A stretch of 64,000 bases of DNA from Desulfobacteraceae bacterium (GCA_003599885.1 QZKW01000010.1:1-64000); one strand, 5' to 3'; shown: positions 8,585 to 17,874, counted from the stretch's first letter. Notes: generated by a model not told the origin, from the sequence alone. Numbers and translations: made by a program.

Positions 8585-10048
8585 ATGCCGGAAATCCCCT
8601 ATCAGTCATTAAAACAATATATCAAAGATCTTTCCAAGACGTCTTTTGCTCCGGTTTATCTTATTTTTGGCGAAGAATTTCTTTATCAGCAGGCGGTGAG
8701 GGAAATTGTCAACGCCATCATTCCGGACTCGGCTGTTCAACGGCATAATTATGACGTCGTTCATCAGAAAGAGCAGGGGGACATGGTCGACATCATCGAC
8801 CGGATGAATACCTATTCTTTTTTTTCCGAAAAAAAAGTCATTGAACTCCGTGACGCCACGCTCTTTGTATCCAAACATAATCAGGATAATCAGGTTAAAA
8901 AAATCCGGCAGAACCTTGACAATAATGAGCCGGAAAAAGCGGCTCCCCTGTTTTTAAGTCTCTTGAGCCGATTGCAACTGGAACTTTCCGACCTTACAGA
9001 TACAACCATTAACGATAAACTCACCACAGAAGATGAATCCTCATCAGATGTGGAATGGGTAAGAAGAATGGCGGCGTTTTGCCAGGAGAATCATTTATCA
9101 GTCCCGGTTGCCGGTGATGACGCCGAGCGTTTAAAAAGCGCTATTGAACGCGGATTCCCCCAAAATAATTTTCTGATTATCTCCACAGATACGGTGGATA
9201 AACGTAAAGGGTTGTATAAAGCCATCAAAAACTGCGGAACCATCATTGATTGTTCGGTGGCAAAAGGAAACAAAAAGGCGGATCAGGAAAATCAGCGTCA
9301 ATTTTTAAGGCATCAGGCGAATCAACTGCTTTCAAAACACCGCAAACAGTTGGATGCCCAGGCATTTGAACTGATGTTTCAGATGATCGGTTTTGACTTG
9401 CGGTCATTTATCAGTAATCTTGAAAAAGTAATTGACTATGCGGATGCCAGGGAAAATATTACGACAAAAGAGGTTCAGGAAGTCTTAATCCGTACAAAAC
9501 TGGATCCTGTGTATGAATTAACCGGCGCAATATCTGAGCGGGACACGGTGAAATCCCTATATCATGTAAATTCACTGCTGTCTTCCGGATACCATTATCT
9601 GCAGGTACTGACAGCGATTGCCAATCAAATCAGGAAATTGATAAATACCCGGGGGTTTCTGGAAAGTTCTTTGGGGGGAAACTGGCATGCGGGTATGGGG
9701 TATGATCAGTTTAAAAACCAGATATTGCCGCTGGTTGGCAAATATGATGCATCCACCCTTCATCAGCTTCAGAATCACCAGCTTGCGTTTAAAGGAACCA
9801 GCGATACGGTGCGGCAGGACGCAAAAAACAGCCCTAAAATTACCACAGATCTGATAATTGCCAAAAACCCCAATAACCCGTATCCCATCTATCAACAGTT
9901 TTTGCGATCAGAAAATTTTACCACCAATGAGCTTTTCCGGGCGATTAACCAGACACACCAGGCCGACGTCAGGCTCAAAACAACCGGACAATCACCGGTC
10001 CGGGTGCTTGAAGAACTGGTTCTGGCGATTTGCGAAAAACAGCCGTAG
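8585..10048 (+). CDS. holA: DNA polymerase III delta subunit (clamp loader), enlarged
   Basis: The delta subunit opens the beta sliding clamp in the clamp-loader complex. The N-terminal block APVYLIFGEEFLYQQAVREI, the TVDKRKGLYK region and the C-terminal helical domain identify the family. At 487 residues it is well above the ~340 typical length. Most of the excess is an insertion of roughly 80 residues (about 100-180, acidic, low complexity) before the VDKRK strand. ATG 8585 is preferred over an in-frame TTG at 8555, which would overlap lgt. No strong Shine-Dalgarno is visible, so coupling to lgt is plausible. Confidence 0.85.
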   Translation: MPEIPYQSLKQYIKDLSKTSFAPVYLIFGEEFLYQQAVREIVNAIIPDSAVQRHNYDVVHQKEQGDMVDIIDRMNTYSFFSEKKVIELRDATLFVSKHNQDNQVKKIRQNLDNNEPEKAAPLFLSLLSRLQLELSDLTDTTINDKLTTEDESSSDVEWVRRMAAFCQENHLSVPVAGDDAERLKSAIERGFPQNNFLIISTDTVDKRKGLYKAIKNCGTIIDCSVAKGNKKADQENQRQFLRHQANQLLSKHRKQLDAQAFELMFQMIGFDLRSFISNLEKVIDYADARENITTKEVQEVLIRTKLDPVYELTGAISERDTVKSLYHVNSLLSSGYHYLQVLTAIANQIRKLINTRGFLESSLGGNWHAGMGYDQFKNQILPLVGKYDASTLHQLQNHQLAFKGTSDTVRQDAKNSPKITTDLIIAKNPNNPYPIYQQFLRSENFTTNELFRAINQTHQADVRLKTTGQSPVRVLEELVLAICEKQP

Positions 10049-10201
10049 GCCCATAAATGAACCCGTAGTTTTTTTGAAGAGTTCGTTCAAAAAACATTGT
10101 TTATTCCCATGAACTATGATATTTTCTCAAGAATTATATCTTATCATCACTGATTCTATTGATTAATAATTTTGAATGACCAGGTTTCGGAGGATAAAAG
10201 A

Positions 10202-10807
10202 TTGCAGGATAAATCCACATTCAAACAATTACGGGAAGATGAGCGCGAAGTCCGCAAGCAACTGATTATCAAAGCCGCCATGGATATGTTTGAAGAAAAA
10301 ACATTTCATGAAATCGGCATGCGGGACATTGCCGTCAAAGCCGGTGTTTCAGCAGCTTCCATATACAGGTATTTTCCCAGCCGCGATGATCTGTTTGTAG
10401 AGGCGCTGATTCAGGACATCAATACCATTGAAAAATTATTGCAGCAGCGGGTCAAAAGCGGCGACAACATGGAAACCATCACTCTGGCGGTGGTGGATTA
10501 TATGGTGGACAATGAAGCCACTTTTCAGATGATGGTGCATTTTATGATTCGCGGAGAATTAAATCCCCAGGCCTTAAAAAAATTCAACGGGGTCCAGCGG
10601 TATTTTCTCAATATGTTTGACAATGTGGTGAAGCAGACGGGTGATGCCGGCAATCTGAAACTCAACACCCAGGCTTTTTTTGCGTCCTTGGCAGGTGTGG
10701 TTCTGACTTTTCGTAATTACCCCGGCAGAACTGCCGAAGAAAAAAGAAAAGCCGTCCACAAACTCGCTCTGATCATCATGCGCCAGGGGTCCCTGGAATC
10801 CCTTTAA
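10202..10807 (+). CDS. TetR/AcrR family transcriptional regulator
   Basis: This 201-residue one-component repressor has an N-terminal TetR helix-turn-helix (about residues 18-63: IIKAAMDMFEEKTFHEIGM, DIAVKAGVSAASIYRYFPSR) followed by a helical ligand-binding domain. TTG 10202 is chosen because GGAGG at 10189-10193 lies 8 bases upstream; an upstream TTG at 10172 has no such site. Its 3' end overlaps the convergent RNase Z-like gene by 32 bases. The ligand and targets are unknown; no adjacent transporter or fatty-acid gene points to a regulon. Confidence 0.9.
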   Translation: MQDKSTFKQLREDEREVRKQLIIKAAMDMFEEKTFHEIGMRDIAVKAGVSAASIYRYFPSRDDLFVEALIQDINTIEKLLQQRVKSGDNMETITLAVVDYMVDNEATFQMMVHFMIRGELNPQALKKFNGVQRYFLNMFDNVVKQTGDAGNLKLNTQAFFASLAGVVLTFRNYPGRTAEEKRKAVHKLALIIMRQGSLESL

Positions 10808-11828
10808 GCTGTTCGGAATAGGCTTCCATCGCCTCAGAGTAAAACAGTTTTTCCGAATGCTGATACCGGGGCGAAAAATGAAAAAGAGTGAATCGCCGGA
10901 CGCGGGCCTTTCCGGCGATTTCCCCTGCCTGCCGTGCGGTTAAATGGTGTTTTTTTAAAGCATGTTCTCTGTCTTTTTCCAGAAACGCCGCCTCGATAAA
11001 TAAATGATCCGCATCCTTTGCAAGCCCAATCATTTTTTCAACATTGGCCGGATGATAGGCGGCATCCGCAATATAACTGATTTTTTGCCCTTTGCCTACC
11101 ATTGCGATTTCCTGTAAAAGCTCTTTAATGGTATAGTGTCTAAAGTTTGGTGAATGATTTTTGCCCTGCGTCACCGGGACTATCCATTCAGGGTCTTGCC
11201 CATCATATACTGCCTGTTTGAATCGTTGCAGCCAGGGGCCGGGGACAAATCCCAGGGCCTCTAACCTTTCTTTGCGGATGTTGATTCGAAAATTTTCTTT
11301 TAAGGAAAACCCCAGGCAGGGAATCCCATGATCCAAAATAGATGCACTGACATTAAAAGACGGCTCTTGATAGAGGACGCGCAAGGGCAAAGGGGGCAGG
11401 GCGTCTGATGACTGCGGACCGGACGCCGGTTGAAACCCGTCACGGCAGGCATATCGCCGGGTGATCCGCTTAGTCTCGGTTAATTCCGTTGCATAGATGA
11501 TCAGTTGATTGGTGAATTTTTGAACAAGGTTCCATGTATATGCGGATAATTTGCCTTCAAGATTCCTTAAAAATCCTTCAGGCCCGTAAAGATACAGAGT
11601 TTTTGAACGGCCGAGCATAATCCGAAGGAGACGGTCAAACCCGGCGAAATGGTCCATATGGGTATGGGTGATAAAGACATGGCTGATTTTAAGACTGTCT
11701 CTGGGAGAAAGAGCGGCGATCTCTCCCAGATCAAACGCAACGGCCCGCCGGTTAAACGCAAACGATATGAATAGTCCGGGATCACCGGAAGCGTCATTGA
11801 TCAGGCCGGGGAGAAACGATGGCGGCAT
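10776..11828 (-). CDS. metallo-beta-lactamase-fold hydrolase, RNase Z-like
   Basis: This 350-residue MBL-fold protein is related to ribonuclease Z. The metal-binding HxHxDH motif reads THTHMDHFAGFDRLLR near residue 55. Later ligand motifs are LDHGIPCLGF, the Asp of ISYIADAAYHP, the HHLTARQAGEIA block and the terminal FHFSPRY, all arranged as in RNase Z/ElaC proteins. It may process tRNA 3' ends or act as a phosphodiesterase; the sequence is longer and more divergent than E. coli ElaC. Its ATG overlaps the stop of the upstream 11828-12256 gene by one base, implying coupled translation. Confidence 0.85.
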   Translation of the reverse strand: MPPSFLPGLINDASGDPGLFISFAFNRRAVAFDLGEIAALSPRDSLKISHVFITHTHMDHFAGFDRLLRIMLGRSKTLYLYGPEGFLRNLEGKLSAYTWNLVQKFTNQLIIYATELTETKRITRRYACRDGFQPASGPQSSDALPPLPLRVLYQEPSFNVSASILDHGIPCLGFSLKENFRINIRKERLEALGFVPGPWLQRFKQAVYDGQDPEWIVPVTQGKNHSPNFRHYTIKELLQEIAMVGKGQKISYIADAAYHPANVEKMIGLAKDADHLFIEAAFLEKDREHALKKHHLTARQAGEIAGKARVRRFTLFHFSPRYQHSEKLFYSEAMEAYSEQLKGIPGTPGA

Positions 11829-12256
11829 TATTTTTTGGATAGATACTTCATCACCTGCCTGTGAACGCAGGCGTAAATTTCCTCATCCGTACCGTAAACA
11901 TCAACGGTATCTTTATGATTAATCAGTTTTTCAATCACAAAGGAAGTTATATAAAGACTGGCAATGTTCGGATCTGAAACAATATTCCGGATGGGTGCGA
12001 TCTGATATTCCACATCAAAATCTTCCGCATGAATCAGTTTTTCAAGACAAAAAGAGATCTGTTCCTGGAGTGAATTTTTATTTGTCGTTTCAACCAGTTC
12101 ACTCTCAACGAGCTTCATCGCAATGAAATTGCTTAATTGTTCAGGGCCTTCAGCGATTGCGTGAATCGCATTCCGGCGTTCGAATTCTTTGGATGAGGCG
12201 ATTTTGGAGATAATTTTTGATTCACCCAGATTGCTGGGCCGAAATTTTTTAGACAT
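11828..12256 (-). CDS. conserved hypothetical protein
   Basis: This 142-residue soluble, mainly helical protein has no signal peptide or membrane segment. Charged N-terminus MSKKFRPSNLGESK is followed by EFERRNAIHAIAEGPEQL and a C-terminal half with periodic hydrophobics (FVIEKLINHKD, EIYACVHRQVMKYL). The stop codon overlaps the start of the RNase Z-like gene, so the two form a coupled pair. I do not recognise the family. Confidence 0.65.
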   Translation of the reverse strand: MSKKFRPSNLGESKIISKIASSKEFERRNAIHAIAEGPEQLSNFIAMKLVESELVETTNKNSLQEQISFCLEKLIHAEDFDVEYQIAPIRNIVSDPNIASLYITSFVIEKLINHKDTVDVYGTDEEIYACVHRQVMKYLSKK

Positions 12257-12386
12257 TGGGGCTTTCCCTTTTTAAAACGATAGAAGTCATGGGTTTCGAT
12301 AGTCAAAAAATATTAATATCAACAACTCTTCATTTCAAGAAAAAAACTTATAAAATGCTGAGTGGGCTTTTCTTTTTGCGTCTTTG

Positions 12387-14102
12387 CTACTTGCTTTCAA
12401 TAAGCGCCTGAATCTCTTTTTTCCCGTTCCAGTAATTCCATCTCAATTTAAACGCAAGACGGTCATAATATTTTTGATGCTGATCCTCGCCGGCAACATT
12501 GAACCAGATCGCATTAAGGGTGTTGCTGGTTCTGGAATGACGCTGCTTTATGGAAAGACGACGATGATGGGTGCCGATCATTTTTGAAAATACGACATCC
12601 ACCTGGTCAGCTGCAAAAACCGGTTCCGGATTACTCTGTCCGAAGGGCTGAAGTGAGGCAATTTCATCAATCAATCGATCGGTGATCATGTCAAAATCAA
12701 GCAGGCAATCAATGGATAATTTAGGAGTCAACTCTTTGGCTGAACCCATTTCTTCGATGGTTTTTTCGAATTTTTGCTGAAAGGCGGTTAGATTTTTTTT
12801 GTGAATTTTAATACCGGCCGCCATCGGGTGCCCGCCGAAACCATCAAGATATTCAGAACACCGGCAAAGGGCGTCATACAAATTTATACCGGGAATGCTC
12901 CGTCCGGACCCTTTGCCTATATCGCCATCAAATGACATTAAAATCACCGGACGATAAAATGCTTCAACCAGACGGGAGGCGACAATGCCGAGCACTCCCT
13001 GATGCCACCCCTGTTTTCCAAGTACAATGGCGCTTTTATTCAAATTTTCAGGCTCATGAGTAAAATACTGATTGATAAACTGAAAAATTTTTTGTTCGAC
13101 TTCCTGGCGTTCGGCGTTCATGGCATGCATGGATTTGGCAATGGTAAAGGCCTCGTCAGCATCCGGGGTGCAAAGGAGTTTAACGGCAAGATGTGCATGA
13201 TTCATTCTGCCGGTTGCGTTTAATCGCGGGGCGATTCTAAAAGCGACATCTTCCGCATCGATCACGGGCTTGTTAATGCCGCAAATGTCAATCAGCGCAG
13301 CCAGACCTGGACGCGGGGTTGAGTTGATCACTTCAAGGCCGGCTTTTGTCAAAATCCGGTTTTCATGAATCAGAGGAACAATATCTGCAATGGTGCCCAG
13401 AGCCACCAGATCACAGTAGTTCTTTAAATTAGGCTCAGATCCATTTTCCCAGAAATGAATGCCCCGGAGATGCTTCCGGAGACTGATCAACAGGCAGAAC
13501 GCAACGCCCACCCCGGCTAAATACCCGGAGCCTGAGGGACAGTCGGTTCTTTGGGGATTGATAATCGCAAACGCTTTGGGAGGACTGTCGTAAATCGTGT
13601 GATGGTCCGTGACAATGACATCAATGCCGGATTGCGCGGCCAGGGCTATCGCATCGTGGCTTGCGGAGCCGCAATCGATGGTGATAATGAGTTGAAATCC
13701 GCCAGGAATGGCCGTGTTTTCAATTTGAAGGCGGTTAAGGCCGTATCCTTCATCCATTCGATGGGGGATATACGACATGACATCTGCGCCGGTTGCCGTT
13801 AAAAATTCATAAAGAATGGTGGTGGACGTTATGCCGTCCACATCATAATCACCAAACACCAGGATTTTTTCCCGGTTAAGGATGGCATGGACAATCCGAT
13901 CAACGGCCTTGTCCATATCAATTAAGGATTCAAACGACTGAATCTGACTGAGAGACGGGTTTAAAAAAGCGGCGATGGCTTCCGGGGAGGTGATGCCGCG
14001 ATTGACTAAGAGTGTTGCGATAATCGGGTGACATGAAGCCCGGTCGCATATCCGTCGAATGGCAGTAGGGTCCGGGCGTTGAATTTCCATTGCTTTATTC
14101 AT
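12387..14102 (-). CDS. recJ: single-stranded-DNA-specific exonuclease RecJ
   Basis: RecJ is a 5'-3' ssDNA exonuclease used in recombination and mismatch or base-excision repair. The DHH-family motifs are present in order: FGDYDVDGITST, ITIDCGSAS, VTDHH, then the DHHA1 region with GSGRSIPGINLYDAL and FGGHPMAAGI, and a C-terminal OB-like domain. Five Asp/His-rich metal motifs appear intact. ATG 14102 gives 571 residues, the usual RecJ size; an in-frame TTG at 14138 would add 12 residues. Confidence 0.95.
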   Translation of the reverse strand: MNKAMEIQRPDPTAIRRICDRASCHPIIATLLVNRGITSPEAIAAFLNPSLSQIQSFESLIDMDKAVDRIVHAILNREKILVFGDYDVDGITSTTILYEFLTATGADVMSYIPHRMDEGYGLNRLQIENTAIPGGFQLIITIDCGSASHDAIALAAQSGIDVIVTDHHTIYDSPPKAFAIINPQRTDCPSGSGYLAGVGVAFCLLISLRKHLRGIHFWENGSEPNLKNYCDLVALGTIADIVPLIHENRILTKAGLEVINSTPRPGLAALIDICGINKPVIDAEDVAFRIAPRLNATGRMNHAHLAVKLLCTPDADEAFTIAKSMHAMNAERQEVEQKIFQFINQYFTHEPENLNKSAIVLGKQGWHQGVLGIVASRLVEAFYRPVILMSFDGDIGKGSGRSIPGINLYDALCRCSEYLDGFGGHPMAAGIKIHKKNLTAFQQKFEKTIEEMGSAKELTPKLSIDCLLDFDMITDRLIDEIASLQPFGQSNPEPVFAADQVDVVFSKMIGTHHRRLSIKQRHSRTSNTLNAIWFNVAGEDQHQKYYDRLAFKLRWNYWNGKKEIQALIESK

Positions 14103-14248
14103 CAGTCGGCATATATCGTATGCTGACTGATGAAACAACAGTATTTTAAAAAAACTTCAAACCCCGGCCAATCGCTTTTTATATTTCTATTGTCAAACCA
14201 AAAACCAGGGTGGTATGTTTCAGCAGATGAAACATTTCAGGAGATTCA

Positions 14249-14482
14249 GTGAAGACCATCAGCCAATCATATTCTATTGATAGAAAGTTCGTGGGCTTTG
14301 TTAAGTTTATTTTTGAAGCATACGACGGCATAGCAGTGGTGGAAACCATTATTCCCCAGACAGCCGTTATAAAATTACATATAGCCCCCGGATGTGAATC
14401 CGATGTTGCGGGGGTCATTTGTGAATTAAAAAAGGATATAATGATTGAACCCTTCAGCGGGACTGCTGTGGGTTCTTTTTGA
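14249..14482 (+). CDS. DUF4911 family protein
   Basis: This 77-residue protein starts at GTG with CAGGAG about 5 bases upstream. The block SYSIDRKFVGFVKFIFEAYDG, then IAVVET and KLHIAPGCESDV, is that of DUF4911, a small single-domain family common in Desulfobacterota and Firmicutes-like genomes. Its function is unknown. It overlaps nothing essential: miaB starts at 14493, 10 bases after its stop, so the two are probably cotranscribed. A link to tRNA modification is only positional. Confidence 0.75.
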   Translation: MKTISQSYSIDRKFVGFVKFIFEAYDGIAVVETIIPQTAVIKLHIAPGCESDVAGVICELKKDIMIEPFSGTAVGSF

Positions 14483-14492
14483 GATACTGCTT

Positions 14493-15911
14493 ATGAAAAC
14501 AAAAAAAAACATCTATATCAACACCATCGGCTGCCAGATGAATGTGTATGATTCCGGGCGGATTTCAAGCCTGCTGGCTGCCGAAAATTATACACCGGTA
14601 TCCTCGTTTGAAAATGCTGACCTGGTTATCGTTAATACGTGCGCCATCAGGGAAAAAGCGGTCCAGAAAGTACACAGTTTTTTAGGCCGCATGCAGGCAT
14701 TAAAAAAAAAGAAACCCTTTCTTACTGTGGTGGTTGCGGGATGTGTGGCCCAGCAGCAGGGCGCTGCATTAATTGAACGGTTTCCCCAGGTAAACATTGT
14801 GCTGGGAACCCATGCAATTGATCAACTGCCGGACCTGTTGCGCAGAGTGAAAGCTGACGGACAACCGATTGTCGAGGTTGCGTTGACGGAAACAATTCAT
14901 GAACACCCGGCGCATTCGGTCATTCCCTCTGTGGACAGGGAAGTGACGGGGTTTGTCACCATCATGAGGGGGTGCGATAACTATTGCACTTATTGCGTTG
15001 TGCCTTATGTCAGGGGCAGGGAAATCAGCCGGAAACCCGAATCCATTATTGCTGAAATTCGGGCAATGGTGCAATGCGGTGTTAAAGAAATCACTCTTCT
15101 CGGGCAGAATGTGAACAGCTATGGTGTAAAGCAGGGGCTGACCTCGTTTCCGGAATTACTGGCTCGGGTCAATGACATTGAGGGACTGGAGCGAATCCGG
15201 TTTGTGACGTCCCATCCGAAGGATCTTTCAGACCAGTTGATCGCATCCTTCGGCAGGTTAAATAAATTGTGCAATCATATCCATTTACCGGTCCAGTCCG
15301 GGGCCAATCCGGTTCTTAAAAGAATGAACCGGAAATATACCAGGGAAGCCTATCTGGAAAAAATTGACAAACTGCGCAGAGTCTCTCCTGCAATTGCAAT
15401 TTCAACAGATTTTATTGTGGGCTTTCCCGGCGAAACCGATGCGGATTTTAATGACACCATCGATTTAATGAAAACCGTTAAATTTGACAGCCTGTTTGCC
15501 TTTGAATACTCCGATCGGCCGGAAGCGCCAGCGGCGCGTTTTTCAGATAAAATCCCATCTGATGTGAAGTATCAGAGACTTCAGACTTTGCTGGATTTAC
15601 AGAAAGAAATCACAACACAAAATCATGCGGCCCTGATCGGCCAGGTGTTTCCGGTATTGATTGAAGGCGAAAGCAAAAACCAGATGAAAAAACCGGAAGC
15701 CGGCATCATTGAATTGTCAGGCCGGACATCTGAAAACAGAATCGTTAATTTTGCGATTCCTTCCGATTCACTCCTTGACATGGACGATTTGAAGGGCCAA
15801 ATTATGAATATAAGAATTGAAAAAGCATTTTTAAATTCTCTCCGGGGTATCGCCGTTGAGAATCAAACGGAATTCCTCAAACCCAAAAGGAGGCATTCTC
15901 ATGTTGCATAA
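14493..15911 (+). CDS. miaB: tRNA-2-methylthio-N6-dimethylallyladenosine synthase
   Basis: MiaB is a radical SAM methylthiotransferase acting at A37 of tRNAs. The N-terminal UPF0004 domain holds three cluster Cys residues (NTIGCQMNVYDSGR near residue 14, VNTCAIRE, VAGCVAQQ). The radical SAM loop is GCDNYCTYCVVPYVRGRE, and a TRAM domain closes the protein. ATG 14493 gives 472 residues; a longer frame from 14445 would add an atypical hydrophobic leader and overlap the DUF4911 gene. The 3' end overlaps the next gene by 11 bases. Confidence 0.96.
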   Translation: MKTKKNIYINTIGCQMNVYDSGRISSLLAAENYTPVSSFENADLVIVNTCAIREKAVQKVHSFLGRMQALKKKKPFLTVVVAGCVAQQQGAALIERFPQVNIVLGTHAIDQLPDLLRRVKADGQPIVEVALTETIHEHPAHSVIPSVDREVTGFVTIMRGCDNYCTYCVVPYVRGREISRKPESIIAEIRAMVQCGVKEITLLGQNVNSYGVKQGLTSFPELLARVNDIEGLERIRFVTSHPKDLSDQLIASFGRLNKLCNHIHLPVQSGANPVLKRMNRKYTREAYLEKIDKLRRVSPAIAISTDFIVGFPGETDADFNDTIDLMKTVKFDSLFAFEYSDRPEAPAARFSDKIPSDVKYQRLQTLLDLQKEITTQNHAALIGQVFPVLIEGESKNQMKKPEAGIIELSGRTSENRIVNFAIPSDSLLDMDDLKGQIMNIRIEKAFLNSLRGIAVENQTEFLKPKRRHSHVA

Positions 15912-16398
15912 AATGACCATCGGGGGACTGGCCATGGACCCATCGTCCAACGCGCCCATTCTCATCCTGAATGCGGTGGATGGTGATTTTTCTATTCCGA
16001 TATGGATCGGGCTGCTTGAAGCCGCCTCTATCGCGTCGGTGCTTCAGGATATTTCCTTTGATCGCCCCATGACCCATGATCTGTTTAAACATTTTATGGA
16101 TTCAGTGAAAACCACCGTACCGCGCATAGAGGTGTCTGACCTGAAAGACAACACCTTTTATGCCAAAATTTTTTGTTCTTCTCCGGATGGCGAGTTTATC
16201 CTTGATGCCCGTCCCTCTGATGCCATTGCCCTGGCCTTGCGTCTGAAAGCCGAAATTTTTGTTGATGACCGGGTGGTGGAGAACTTAAAAGTCAAGGATG
16301 GTCAATACGAAACTGTCGATAACAGCGAGCAGGGGAAAAAATGGGAAGAATACCTGAAAAATCTTGCACCTGAGGACTTCGGTAAATATAAGGTTTAG
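15901..16398 (+). CDS. bifunctional nuclease family protein (DUF151)
   Basis: This 165-residue protein of the BFN/DUF151 family contains the family blocks LILNAVDGDFSIPIWIG, DRPMTHDLF, FYAKIF and the highly conserved DARPSDAIALALR. Plant and Thermotoga members have been reported to bind or cleave nucleic acid; activity here is inferred from family only. The ATG at 15901 has a strong AAAGGAGG ribosome-binding site inside the end of miaB, so translation is coupled. A C-terminal acidic/Lys tail after residue 140 is variable in the family. Confidence 0.9.
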   Translation: MLHKMTIGGLAMDPSSNAPILILNAVDGDFSIPIWIGLLEAASIASVLQDISFDRPMTHDLFKHFMDSVKTTVPRIEVSDLKDNTFYAKIFCSSPDGEFILDARPSDAIALALRLKAEIFVDDRVVENLKVKDGQYETVDNSEQGKKWEEYLKNLAPEDFGKYKV

Positions 16399-16410
16399 GG
16401 GGATAGTAAC

Positions 16411-16680
16411 ATGAATATACAGGATATTTTGACGGATATTCATTCACTTGAGGAAGAGCTGCTGGCTTTCGAGCGCAAATACGGTATCCGATCAGAAATA
16501 TTTTATGCAGCCTATGCATCCGGCGAAGAGCCCGAGAATGATCAGTGGATTTTGGACTTTGGCGAATGGGCAAGCGTTTACAGGACATGGCTGAGCCGTC
16601 AAGCGGACTATCGCAATGAACTTGAAAAGTTTCGAAAATCGCCAAATAGCCTGAGAGGACTGGTAAGCGTCGCGGCATGA
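16411..16680 (+). CDS. TumA-like antitoxin
   Basis: This 89-residue acidic, helical protein has a coiled-coil-prone N-terminus (SLEEELLAFERKYGIRSEIF) and a YASGEEPEND...FGEWASVYRTW block typical of small partners encoded directly before TumE-type (DUF6516) toxins. Its last four bases overlap the start of the toxin gene (ATGA), standard for type II modules. Identification rests mainly on pairing with the DUF6516 gene; the sequence alone is not diagnostic. It starts 12 bases after the bifunctional-nuclease gene and so is embedded in that transcript. Confidence 0.7.
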   Translation: MNIQDILTDIHSLEEELLAFERKYGIRSEIFYAAYASGEEPENDQWILDFGEWASVYRTWLSRQADYRNELEKFRKSPNSLRGLVSVAA

Positions 16681-17102
16681 TGAACGATTTAAGGACTCCC
16701 GAGGATTATGAATTTTTTTTGTATACGTTGACGGAACGTTTTCCGTCTGTCCGCCGTTCTACACTCACCTTCGTCAGGAAAGGCATGTCGCTTGCACGGG
16801 TGGCGGGCGAAGTGTTTTTTGAAAACGGAATCCGATTGGTTGTTCGCGAGCGTATCGTCTATAATCGTTTGCCGGCGGTGATAGATTGGTATGGTTATGA
16901 AGTGTGGCATGAAAATGAAAAATTGTATTGGTATGATTCACAGCCGCACCCAGATGATCCTGTGCTTCAAAGTACTCATCCTCATCATAAACATATACCG
17001 CCCAATATGAAACATCATCGGGTTCCAGCGCCAGGCATGAGTTTTACAAGTGCAAACCTGCCTTTACTCATTGAAGAAATTGAAAGAAAGCCACATCCAT
17101 GA
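16677..17102 (+). CDS. TumE-like toxin, DUF6516 family
   Basis: This 141-residue protein carries the TumE/DUF6516 pattern: a beta-rich N-terminal half (REFSxx-like strands ending RERIVYNRLPAVIDWYGYEVW), a Trp/Tyr strand EKLYWYDSQPHP, then the His-rich stretch STHPHHKHIPPNMKHH and RVPAPGMSF near the C-terminus. Such proteins are annotated as toxins of TumE-TumA modules. Toxicity and target in this organism are unproved. It overlaps both its presumed antitoxin and the downstream PHP gene by 4 bases, so the pair sits inside an otherwise continuous operon. Confidence 0.75.
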   Translation: MMNDLRTPEDYEFFLYTLTERFPSVRRSTLTFVRKGMSLARVAGEVFFENGIRLVVRERIVYNRLPAVIDWYGYEVWHENEKLYWYDSQPHPDDPVLQSTHPHHKHIPPNMKHHRVPAPGMSFTSANLPLLIEEIERKPHP

Positions 17103-17764
17103 TAGATCTGCACATGCATACCGTATTCAGTGACGGAGTTCTGATCCCTTCCGAACTTGCCAGACGGGCGGAACACAAAGGCCTGACAGCCATGGCCATC
17201 ACCGATCATGGCGATTTGTCCAATTTGGATTTTATTATCCCCCGGATGATTTTGGTGGCAGATGAATTAAATTCGGTGATGAACATCCAAATTGTGCCAG
17301 GAATTGAAATCACGCACGTTCCGCCGTCTCTTATTGCCCGCACCATCGAAAAAGCGCGGAATCTCGGTGCGAAAATAGTTATTGTACATGGGGAAACCAT
17401 CACCGAACCCGTGGCAAAAGGGACCAACCGTGCGGCCATAGAAAGCGGCGCTGACATTCTTGCCCATCCGGGCCTGATTTCCCGGGAGGACGTGCAGGCT
17501 GCTAAAGAAAACAATGTACTCCTTGAAATCACCGCACGAAAAGGCCACTCCATCACCAACGGCCATGTGGCCTGTCTGTCCGGAAAAATCGGGGCCAAGA
17601 TGGTCATCAATACGGACACCCACAGCCCGGCTGATTTAATTGACAGCCATTTTGCGCGGCTGGTTACCCTTGGGGCAGGATTGACTGAAACGGATTTTTT
17701 GACCATGCAGGAAAACGCCGGCGCGCTGATTTTAAAACGTTTCGGTCCATATAAGAAAAACTAA
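17099..17764 (+). CDS. PHP-domain metal-dependent phosphoesterase
   Basis: This 221-residue protein of the PHP superfamily has the metal ligands MHTVFSDG (N-terminal HxH), ITDHGDL, PGIEITH, IVHGETI, ILAHPGLI and INTDTHSP in the order seen in stand-alone PHP phosphatases. It resembles histidinol-phosphatase-like or YcdX-type enzymes; the substrate is unknown. It overlaps tumE by 4 bases and is the last gene of the miaB-led run. The aromatic operon starts 110 bases downstream with its own leader. Confidence 0.85.
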   Translation: MIDLHMHTVFSDGVLIPSELARRAEHKGLTAMAITDHGDLSNLDFIIPRMILVADELNSVMNIQIVPGIEITHVPPSLIARTIEKARNLGAKIVIVHGETITEPVAKGTNRAAIESGADILAHPGLISREDVQAAKENNVLLEITARKGHSITNGHVACLSGKIGAKMVINTDTHSPADLIDSHFARLVTLGAGLTETDFLTMQENAGALILKRFGPYKKN

Positions 17765-17774
17765 AAATAAAAAC

Positions 17775-17780
17775 TTGACA
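17775..17780 (+). promoter_or_regulatory. candidate -35 element of the aromatic operon
   Basis: A perfect TTGACA lies about 95 bases before the leader-peptide start. No good -10 match is found at 16-18 bases, so the promoter call is weak. It is listed because a promoter between the PHP gene and the leader peptide is required if the attenuator controls the operon. Confidence 0.3.
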
Positions 17781-17874
17781 TTCTTTGATCAATCGTGGAA
17801 ATTAGCGACCGAATCACAAACAATGTTCCGCTTGTTTTATAAATTATCTGTCACAAAAGAGAATATCCGATAAA

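Noticed and set aside
10068-10095. A+T hairpin after holA (GTTTTTTTGAA with TTCAAAAAAC)
   Set aside because: The stem is almost all A-T and lacks a following T-tract, so it is a poor terminator.
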